Position numbers and translations under genes: made by a program. This document shows positions 49,508 to 60,800 of a stretch of 64,000 bases of DNA, in pieces. The notes beneath the pieces were generated by a model. It did not search any database. It saw only the letters and a program-made list of their open reading frames with translations, and was not told where the DNA came from. Source of the DNA: Psettodes erumei (lineage: Eukaryota; Chordata; Actinopteri; Pleuronectiformes; Psettodidae); the NCBI GenBank assembly GCA_016785225.1, contig JAFBJZ010000617.1, positions 310,001-374,000 of the forward strand, read 5' to 3'. Position 1 is the first letter of the stretch. Every line of letters begins with the position of its first letter.

Positions 49508-51735
49508 CAAAACAGGAGTCAGTGAGTTAGTAAAATGCCTGGACACCTGTCACATTCTGAGAGAATTTTATAAATGAATTATTATTCAAAAAAAGCCATT
49601 AGTTATGTATCCTGCAGTGTTTTTTTCCATTTTGTTTTGTAGCTGCTTTTTTGTAAAAAAGGTATTTGATATATTACACCTCAGGCCGAATGATACTTTC
49701 AGGCTCCTCTTTACTGACTCATGTCCATCTTTGACGGTGTCCTGAGAAATCACCAAAATGAAGAGTAAAAAGATAAAGCGGGCCGTTTGAGAGGAAATGT
49801 GTACAGAAAAAAAGGGAAGGAAATTACAAGATGACAAAACAGTGTGTGAGTATCAATGAGGATTAATTTGAACGGTAACGCGTGGAGCTTTTGAACAGTT
49901 TTGCAGTCTTTGTAAACTAAACTGGCTTTATTAATTTTTCAAAACTTAACTCAGGTTTTCGGGAAATGAAAACCGTCATTTTCTCCGCAATTACCCGCAG
50001 TTCCACTGATCGACAATTGGTGGTAGTAATGAGTAAATTAAAGTGCTGGAACCAATTAACGTGCGTCAATGGACGTGTATATAAAGCGTAAATATGGCAG
50101 CTCCACGAAAGCCGGGCCCGTTGAAGCCAAAACTTCGCGATCGTAAGCCCCGCCCCCTCCATATCAGAGTCTCTGCGATTGAGGCGGTTGTCGGCACGCT
50201 ATTTGCTAACAAAAAAGAAGGTGGTGACACGTCATGATTGGCAGGTGAGGTTTGACTCACGATTGGTCGGACGGGTGTGTTGGGCGACGCTGCTCCCCAA
50301 TCCCCGCCGGCTCCGGCAAGTGGGGTATGTGTACAATGGGAGGAAGCGGAAATGCGGCGTCCATCTTTAAAAAGCGTCATTTAATTGAACGGTAGAGTTT
50401 AAGGAAAAATAATTAAACAACGTGCTTTAAAAAAAATGTTTCGTGTTGGTACGTTAGTTAGACTCTAAGGATGGTTCACTTGGGTAAAACGTTTTGTTAT
50501 CAATCGTTAATTTAAGTAAATTTCCGTTCACAGCATTGCTAGCATTGACTAGCTGAAAATAACGTCATCCAGTCAGCTGTGAATGAATTCTCCCACAATG
50601 TGACAAGTGCCTGTTGTAGGAAAACAATCAGCTAAATGTCAGGATGTTTCTTTTTTGTTTTTTAACAGTAGCTGCTCAGAGATGATCCGCCATTACCGGC
50701 TCCGGCTTTTGGGAACGCAGAAGGTTTTCTGTCATGTTTTTTTCAAAATGCTTTTGCTTCTCTACGTCCCTCCAGAACCGCGCTGATAAGAAAAGACTGA
50801 ACATTATTATTGTAGCCGAGGGCGCCATAGATTGCCACAACAAGCCCATAACACCTGATTATATCAAGGATGTGAGTATGGTGGACAAACCTGGTTCATG
50901 GCATGGACCCACAAACCCCCCATTCACAAGCGTGGCCTGTTTTCCTTCATGGTTTCCCTCTTACCACAAAGTTGTGTGTGTTGTTGTTTTGTTGACCTTT
51001 TCTGTATGTTTCATGTATATTTTACGTTTACTTACTAACATACTCACTTCCTTTCCATGTATCTTCCAGACATTTAAACTTTTTTTTTTAATATTCCCCT
51101 TCCCATCCCATGTCTCCTTGCACCCTTAGCTTGTGCGTTAGCATGCACGCATTATTTATGTGGCAACTCACTAACATGACAGGAGATGTTTTGCATGATT
51201 CCTCCTTCTGCTTGACGTTTCTGTGGCCGCTTTTACTTCTACGTTTCCTTGAGATTGTGTTACTCCATGACGAGCACGCTCATCCTCCCATGTTGTCTGT
51301 CCGTACCCAGCTGGTGGTCCGCTGCCTGGGTTTTGACACCAGGGTCACCATCTTGGGCCATGTGCAGAGAGGTGGGACCCCCTCTGCCTTCGACAGGATC
51401 CTGGTAAGTCACAACACAGCAGGTCCAAACTTTTAATCAGAGTATCTTCAAAACACTCTTCCTTACTGACACCCCAGACACTCGGCTTCTCAGCCTCTCA
51501 TTCTGTACCTCATAACCATTAATGTGGTCGTGTTGTGCGACCAGGAACCTTTATTTTAGTAAGACCTTAAATGACCTCTGACGCCCGCAGGCCAGTCGTA
51601 TGGGCGTGGAGGCCGTGCTGGCGTTATTGGAGGCGTCTGCCAGCACCCCGGCCTGCGTCGTGTCTCTGGTTGGCAACCAGGCCGTTCGACTGCCGCTCAT
51701 GGAGTGTGTTCAGATGGTAAGAGTGTGTTCTGTGC

Positions 51736-51779
<44 letters not shown>

Positions 51780-54590
51780 ATATGTAGGTGCGATGCAGGG
51801 ATTGAGTGTTGGGAACAGTGTACAGCTCTCACCATGAGACCGCTCCACTACAGATTAACTCCCACCTGCTCTTGTGTTTGACATCTTCAGGTGCAAAATG
51901 ACGGTTGACAGTTGCATCATTTAAAAATAAATGCTTTGCACATGTTACACTGAAAGAACACTGTTGCGCAAATTTCCTCGTAGCGCCACAGTTTGTTTTT
52001 CTATGACAGTGTAGTGATGAACGTCTTTCGTGTTTTGTCACCAGACCCAGGAAGTGCAGAAGGCCATGGATGAGAAGAAGTTTGATGAGGCAGTCAGACT
52101 GCGTGGGAGGTATTTTTTTCTTTCTTATTTCTCAGGTTGACTTCTCTGTACACAAAATTAGGTGTTTAAAATTAGGTGTGACACATAAAATGATTAAATA
52201 GTGCCAACAGAGAGCTGCCAACAGCGAATCATTTGCTTTTTTCCAGGCGATTGCTTTGGCACACAGATTTCCAGATAGCCCTCGTCTCTCGTCTGTTTGG
52301 CAGCGTGCCCCAGTTTAACTCTGCGTTCATTGATTGTTTTCTTTGATCGACTCGAAATCCTTTCTCTGCAGCAGCAGCAGCAGCAGCAGCAGCAGAGCCG
52401 CTGGCAGACCGAGTGGTTTCTCTACATCTGACTACTTTGTGCTTTTCTGTTTTTTTGCAGGAGCTTTGAAAACAACCTGATCACCTACAGACTCCTCTCC
52501 TACCGGAAAGCAGACTCTGAGCTTCCAAATGTAAGAGCCCGGCCCCGAACACAGAAAAAACCCAATGACTGATGATCTAATCAATGAGTTCACAACAATT
52601 CTTCTGATGTGTCTTTTCCACCAGCGGCTCTGAGATTAGCCTGTGAGGTACTTCCTGGTCAGGTGCACTGTGGGTGCTGCAGTCTTTTTGTGACACTAAC
52701 CGAGCCTTGTTTCTCTGTGGCTGTCTCTGTCCTGAGGGAGAGGAGCGGGAGGCGGGGGATGAAGAGGAGTTTGGTGTATGTGATGAGCAGCGAGGCCGCA
52801 GCTGAACGGGCTGTAGCTCAGCTTCTGAAGCTTCTGCAGGCGTAGTTCACAGAGCAGATCCTCCACCCACTAGTATAGAAACCTCACTTTGGCTTCTATT
52901 GTCGGCCACGCAATGAAATTTAGTTTAAAAATATGACTGATTTTCAGTTTTTCTCTAATCATTTCCTGGGGCTAAACTTCCGAGGATTATTTATAATATT
53001 TTTTTACGGAGACAACATTTCGACCTGCACTCAGTTTGTGTGTCACGGTGCCACAAAACGACAGCGTCGGTGCTCGTTATCCGTCGCTCTGTCTGCCGTC
53101 GCATATTTCCTCATGGCTGTCTGGTAGAAGTAGATGTAGAAAGAGGTGAAGGCCTCTCGCCCCCACTTCAGGTGAAGAGGTGAAGTTTGAGACTCAAACT
53201 GGACAGGCTCGCTCAGCGGCTGCATGATGTGGCATTCATGCATTCATTTCTGAGTAAATCTGACAAAGAAACTAAACAAATATTAGATTATAAATTTCAG
53301 CGCTTGACTCTGACACATACCTGCTTCTAACGTGAGTGTAAATAAACAGCCCTGAGGTTTTCCCGCCGCCTGTCCAGTCTGAGCTTCTCCACGTCGTCTT
53401 TAATCTGAAATTAAAGAGTTGGAGTGGGAGGAAAATCCTTAATTCACAGAGCGCCTCTGACTCGACCGTTACACACACCAAATACCAACACGACCAACAA
53501 GTGTCTGAGTGTGTGCAGCTTGCATTCGAATGTGCGCCATGTACACACAACTACATGGGCTTCAGCTGAAGTATGGACAGCGAGCAGTTTGATACCAGGG
53601 GTCTGGGTTGTGATGTAAAACCGTGTTAGTGCTCAGTTGTACAGATGATTCTGAACAGCAGGAAGACTTGAGTTTGCATTTCAAGCTTTTGAGAAATCAG
53701 CTGCTGCTTCACTGCGTCTTTTAGCAGCATGTGGCTTCTTGCATGCGATGTTCATCTTTGCCTGCCGCCGCCGCTCTTCTGCTCTGAGGCAAAGTCCCGC
53801 CGGGCCCCTCGGCAGTGATGGGACGTGGATGGTATGAAGAGGCAGTGGAGGTGGTCGGCCACCGTCGTTTAGTTTTTTTTAAATTAGAATAACGTTGTGA
53901 TTTAAAAACAAAAAGAAAAGAAGAAGCTGCAGGCGTCACCTCCGCTGCCTGTGTAAGTGGCTGATATACCATCCTGTGCAAACCCAGCATCGTCCTGCAC
54001 ACGTGAGACTCGCACTGGGCGCGAGAAGACGTTTGAAGCAAACGTGTGGAGGCGTCGCGGGCGTCGACGCGTATGGAAACCGAGACCGGCGCCTGGTTTG
54101 TGCGTTGAGCGTGTTTCTTTTGTGTGTCGTGTGACCGCCGCTCTCCCTCGCCCCCGCAGAGCTCGTTCAACGTGGCCGTGCTGAACGTGGGCGCGCCGGC
54201 GGCGGGCATGAACGCCGCCGTGCGCTCTGCCGTCAGGGTGGGAATCGCCGAAGGCCACAAGATGTTCGCCATCAGCGACGGCTTCGAGGGATTTTACAAA
54301 GGGCAGGTGAGACTGACTGAGTACAGGTGATATTTATTTACTGTATCTTTTTTTAATTTTATCCACCGATCACAGTTTCATATCCGTGAAGGAGCAGAGT
54401 CTGCTGCTCTCACGCCTGCGGATGGGAAACATAAACTTCCCGACACTTATTAAGAGTAAACACGCGAGCAGCCGTCGTTCCTGAGAGGTCACGTGACCTG
54501 AGCAGGAAGTAGCTCTGACCCGCCTCCCTCTCTGCTCTGCTGGCTGCACTGATAACACTGGGTGCAGCTAAACTTCTCAGTGTAAACCAG

Positions 54591-54622
<32 letters not shown>

Positions 54623-54678
54623 ACGTGTTGAAGCCGTGATCCGTGCAGAGTTAAAACCTCGGCGCGGCTAGGGACGCT

Positions 54679-54709
<31 letters not shown>

Positions 54710-54852
54710 GGAGCTGCTGGTTAAATGCAGCTCCAGCTGGCACAGTGACAACAGAGTACAGTATCTGTGGTATCCACACTTCCTGTTTAAGATGTTTTTA
54801 GTGGTTTAAATGTGGTACTCCACTATCTGAGCAGTGGGAATACAGATGTGTA

Positions 54853-54892
<40 letters not shown>

Positions 54893-57800
54893 TAATCACG
54901 GCATCTTCCTTTTCGTCAGATCAAGGAGATCAAATGGGGAGATGTGGGTGGTTGGACGGGCCAGGGGGGGTCGCTGCTCGGGACAAAGAGGTGAGTCTCT
55001 GCGGTCGCGGCCGGCGCCGTGTTTAAATGTGTAATTTTGCGTGATGATAAATGTTTGGAACGTTTCATTTCTGCGTGCTAGAACCCTCCCAGGAAAACAT
55101 CTGGAAAAAATTGCCGAGCAGATGAGGATCCATAACATCAACGCTCTGCTCGTCATCGGAGGGTTCGAGGTACGTAACTCCACGTGACTGTCGGTTTTTA
55201 CCTTTAAATTACACAACAATTTTATAACTTTTCAAACATGTTTTATCACAAATATGAGATGACACGTCAAAGCATCTGTCATAATGTTGAAATACTCTAT
55301 TCTGAACGTTGTTTGATCCCCTCTCTGTAGTGTTTCACCGTGTATCGTGAGTCCATTCGTTCGACATCTCAGCTTCAGTTCATTCGGTTCATATATGTCG
55401 GTACAGTTAGGACACATTTAAATGTCAGCGGCTCTCTCCGTCGTCTGTCTGCATCACTTCATGGCCAAGCTGCGAAGACGAACCTCGCCGGGGTTTGGTT
55501 TGCGAAAAGCTGATCGGAATCCTGAAAGATGGATTTATCATTTATGAGGCGAGGGCGGGGTCGAAGGAGGTCGTTAGTTACAGTTACATTAAAGAGTGAA
55601 ATCTCCAAAATTCAACCGGCAAAGAAACAAAATTTTAAGAATCAAAATTATAAATCCGTTTAGATTAAAGTGTCGGTTTTTGCCCTTGGCAGCTCGGCCA
55701 CACTAGAAATCTTCCTCCTTGTCTTTGTCTCTCATGTCCCGTGTGGTCTGCGTCCTCTGTGTGTCTCACTCTCCACCGGGATTGGTTGGCCTGGCAGCCC
55801 CCCCCAACAATTTTTCTCCTCCCGAAACTTTTGTTTTTATTTTTTTTTTCCCAACTTGCCATCGCTGTGTCCGTTTTTAGTTTTCTCTACGGCTTTACGG
55901 CCAGCCCCCCCCCCCCCCCCACTTCTGTCTCCACATCCTCAGCAATAACCAATCAGACGCTGGTTCTCGCTGCTGCAGGCCTACGTGGGATTAATGGAGC
56001 TCTCCAGCGCTCGGGACAAATATAACGAGTTCTGCGTGCCCATGGTCATGGTCCCCGCCACCGTCTCCAACAATATACCCGGTTCAGACCTCAGCATTGG
56101 CTCAGACACCGCTCTGAATGCCATTACTGATGTAAGTTAGGCGGGCTCACTGCGTGTGTGTGTGTGTGTGTGTGTGTTTGTAGTCCGACACACACACACC
56201 TCCCAGCCTGTCAGATTTTGGGACATCACTGATTTGCAGCTCGCATCCACGCATTAACAACCAGAAGATGGACTTTAATTTAACAGGCTCATGACACTCA
56301 CAAGAAATACTTCATGAAATATTAGACTAAGTATTGAAAGTATGACATGAAGTACAGTCTGTACACACTGTAGATAACGTTTGCGAAAATATTTAGTAGC
56401 TTTGGAAAAAAATAGTTGCTGATATTTGTGATTTGGAAGCTGAAATATCAAATATTTTATTAAATAATAGTATTACACATGAAGCCCTCATATAGGATAA
56501 ATAAGCCACACTGTGGGGTGGTGCTGCAGTTAAATGATCACTATCAAGCTCCTGATTCACACGGCAAAAAAAAAAAAAAAGCGCAAACCTCAAGTTTTCC
56601 ATTGCACGACAACAAAATGAGGAGGATCACCCCCGGCCGTGTTTTCTGTGTAAACACAGGCGGCCTGTGTGGGACGTACAGATCCTCTGCCTCAGTCACA
56701 GTACACAACACAGTCTGTGTTTCTGGTTGTTGTATTTGGAGACGAGCTGGTCAGCTGGTCCCAGGTGAGTGTTGTGGCATGTTTTATGTCTCATCACGGG
56801 GACGCTCCGCTTGCTCCGTCTGCTCCGAACGGCGGCGCTGCGTTCGGAGAGCGAGTGTGCATGCTGTGTGGGCACGCCCGGCGTCGCTGTGTGCAGTTTG
56901 AAGTCTTTTTATTGTTTCTAACCGGACCGGGCCCCTCTGTCTGCCCTCGACCCGACCAGAAAAAAAAAAAACAGCTCCTTGTTTGTTGGACAAAAAAGGA
57001 AATGTCGCTCACAGCCTCTGGAGTCCTGCCCAAATCGTTATCTCGTCGCGTCAACGCCGATACATGTCAGCCAGGGTGAACCCTCTGCCCCCCCCCTGTC
57101 CAATAGCCTGTCACCTTGCAGTCACTTGGAAGCTAAGAAGCCCCCGCCCCCCCGCCCCGTCCCCTGGAGAGAGCCACCCAGACACTGCAGGACACACGCC
57201 ACAGAGCCTCATGGCGTCCGTGTAATCAGTTTCTAGTGTCCGTCCTTCGCTGTTGAAGCAGCGTGCACGACAGACTGTGTTCAACATGTAGCATCAGGTA
57301 TTTTTTTTCTATCAGTTACCAAGGCAACGCAGCCCTTTGAGCATCACGACACCGCCTGTAAAAACGCTGTAGTTTCCCCCGACACATGACCAGGGCTTCA
57401 GACGTGCAGCCTGCCCCCTGCTGGTCTAACCTCATATCACCACCACCATCAGGCCTTTGAGTCCCTGCTGCAGCTGTACGAGGCCCGCGCCGACTACCAG
57501 GAGCTTTGCGTCCCGATGTGCATGCTGCCCGCCACCATTAGTAACAATGTGCCCGGCACCGACCTCAGCATCGGCGCCGACACGTCCCTCAACGCCATCG
57601 TGGAGGTAAGGTCCGGCGGGACAGACCAAACCCATCGGGAAAATGAAAGAGCGGGCGACGTCCTCCGGTGTCACCTGTGATTCTGTGACACTGACGGATG
57701 TCTCGGGTGTAGACAGACGTGGGTAGAGCGGGGTCGCCGAGGGTGGAGGAAGCTTTTTTTTTTTTTTGAGAGATGAACTATGATCCCGGTTCATCTCATC

Positions 57801-60800
57801 TGTGAGTACAGAACTCCAGAGGCCGCGATGCACTTGCATGTGAGTGAGCTGTTATGTTGCAGTGATGATGAAGTGCAGTCTCTGGCTCACGTCCTTCTCT
57901 TCCTGCTGGTAAAGTCTGTGCTGGAGGATTGCATCAGTGTGACGTGTCCTCAGGTCCTGGATCAGAGGCCGTTTACCGCTGCTGGTATCAGATGGGCGGA
58001 GTCTTCCACTAAGAATAAAACAAAGTGCAAACGTTTTAGACAAAAATAAAAAAAATCAGCGGCAGTATCCTGATCCTCCAGACTCCATCCATCTGGTTAG
58101 AAGACAAGCTCGGTGTGCACAGGTCAACTCTGTGTGTCAAAGTGATATAAAATCCTGAATACACTCATTGTGTGTATGTAGCTTGGGTAATATAAGTACC
58201 CACAAAACGTTTGGATAAGCCAGCATGGACTTAGCTATAAAGTTTTATTTTTAATTGAAGTGAGGAGTCGACCTGTGCGTCACTCAACCTCAGTGTTTGA
58301 TCTGAACCTTCTCGCAGCTCGGACTGTAAAAGGTAACCATGGCTGCATGTTTGCTCACAAACATGATGGACTTGATGAAGTGAAGTAGAGCTGCAGCTGA
58401 TCCTTATCACCAGTGAATTGTTATTTACATAATGCTGCACACGCAACCAGGAAGTGTGCAGCCAACGGTGAGATGAAAAAAAAGCGATAAAAGCGGCAAA
58501 TCCCAACATTTTAAATCCAGGAAATATTCAGTATTTTCATTAACACCGATCAGCTTCAGCTCTGCTTCGTTTTGCAGCTTCACGCTCTCTGTGGTGAACA
58601 AATCTGCCGTTTCGCTCGTTAAATAACCATCCGCTCTGTGCGTGCGCATCGACCAGACGTGCGACCGCATCAAGCAGTCGGCCAGCGGCACCAAGCGGCG
58701 GGTTTTCATCATCGAGACCATGGGGGGCTACTGTGGCTACCTGGCCACCGTGGGCGGCCTGGCCGCAGGCGCCGACACCGTCTACATCTACGAGGAGCCG
58801 TTTGACATCCGGGACCTGCAGGTCAGAGATGAACGTCCACTTTCAGATACTAATTTCTTTTTTTATTTAAGCGTCTTATCTCAGTTTGCAGCTGTTTTGT
58901 GCTTCTGCATCACCAAATCTTGGTTTTCTCCAGCACTCCGTTAATTTGTACATTTCAGATGTATTTTTATCACGGTACAGTGTACACTTTCCCCTCGACT
59001 GAGGCAGCACAGATCAGATTGTTGGTGACCCAGATGACAGCAGTGCACATTGGGAGATTTATTAATAAGCTCTTAGCTGCATCACTCATTCCATCAGCAC
59101 ACATCAGGTCAGGGCTGATTAGAGACGCCACGTTGTTTATGTCGTTACTGTGGCTCGTTAGTTTACACGTCATTTCGTTTATTTAGTTTTGAATGCGCCT
59201 TATACTACGAGCGTATGAGTTTTCATTTTGCTGTCATCATTTGTCTTACAGCTGTTGCTGTTTGACAAAATAACAAATGATGCATTTAATGATGAAATTT
59301 TAAGTGGGAACAAGAGTTTTGTTGTGTTACACCCACACGGCTTCCCTGTCAGGGTTGGAGCCGTCAGGTTTAGCGCCCCCTGGTGGGGCAGATGCCTCCC
59401 TGCACCGCCACTGAGACGGGGGCGCGTGATTCGCGGCTGCGTCGGCTGCTCGCGCAGGTTGCAGGCCGCCGCTGCTCCGCTTTTGACGCGAGGCTGCTCT
59501 CTGTGTTTTCAGGCCAACGTGGAGCATCTGACGCAGAAGATGAAGACGAGCATCCAGAGAGGATTAGTGCTCAGGTGAGGCTCTGATCCTGCTGAATTTG
59601 TTCTTTCTTTTAATGTGAACATTTATGCTGCTGCTGCTGCTGTTGTTTCATTGCCACACACACACACTCACACACACACACAGTTTGCCTGTAGGATTTT
59701 GCAATGGAGTGCATAAGGTGTGTGTGTGTGTGCCGGACTGTGGGCGAAAACGAGTGAAACAATGAGATTCTTAATATTTTTGTTTTAATGCATAATTGTA
59801 CGTGACACAAAACAGTCTTGACATCAGATCGACCTCGCAGCCGTTATTTTCTGTCATGTCCTGTGGTTATTTTAGTCCACTTCACCATCACACTGTTCAC
59901 ATTGCTCCCAGCAGGACCCAGGTCTGTGGAAAATGGGACAAATGTAATAATTCGGGCAGCGTGTGGAGGTGACATTGTGCGCCTGTGCTGAGGTTGGCAT
60001 CTTGTGTAATTTCATTAGTGCAAAGACACACTCAAGTTTTGTTGCGCACCATGAAATTGTGCCTGCAGGTTGCAGTGAACAGCATGCTGATGCTCTGGCT
60101 CAAGGGCCGTGATCACTGGTGGAAAACAGAAGGAAAAGCTGGGGGAAAGATACTGGTTACTTACCGATTACAAAAAAAAAAAAACTCCGTTCCCTCACTT
60201 CCCTAGTGGTAGATAGTTGTGTATTTTGGTCCAGGTTTTTAGATTTAACAGTGTCCCTGTTACACTGGATAATCCATATAACACACCACCAACAATTTCT
60301 ACAGGAACTTTTGTTATTTGTAACTGACCCTGGAGCTGAACCTGTTTGCCCTTGAAATATCTGTTTTTAGGAATGAGAACTGCAATGAGAACTTCACCAC
60401 TGATTTCATCTACCAGCTGTACTCAGAGGAGGGTCGGGGAGTGTTCGACTGCCGCAAGAACATCCTCGGTCACATGCAGCAGGTTGGACATGCACACACA
60501 TACACGCTCCGCTGTACATGCCGTGTTTACCCCAGCTGAAATCAACTAACCGTTGATGTAGGGAATGTAATCCTGAAATTGTGACATGAGGGAGTCTGTA
60601 AAAAGTTTTTTCCTGGTCACATGGAGCTTGTACACATAATAAAACAGGACGCTTACGGCACACATTACATATTATATGTCCAATAATAATCTCTGCGAAT
60701 TTGTATTAATATATAAACACACATCTAACTTTATAGAGAATTTATTTTTCATAGCTTTAATCTGAAGATAAATAATTCTTTTCTTTTCATAGGGAGGATC

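Noticed and set aside
52371..52394. (CAG)8 as a coding polyglutamine tract
   Set aside because: It lies in pfkp intron 11, outside the exons that join in frame.
52609..52845. 78-codon frame in pfkp intron 12 ending near LLKLLQA
   Set aside because: No similarity to PFK or another family, and exons 12 and 13 join in frame without it.
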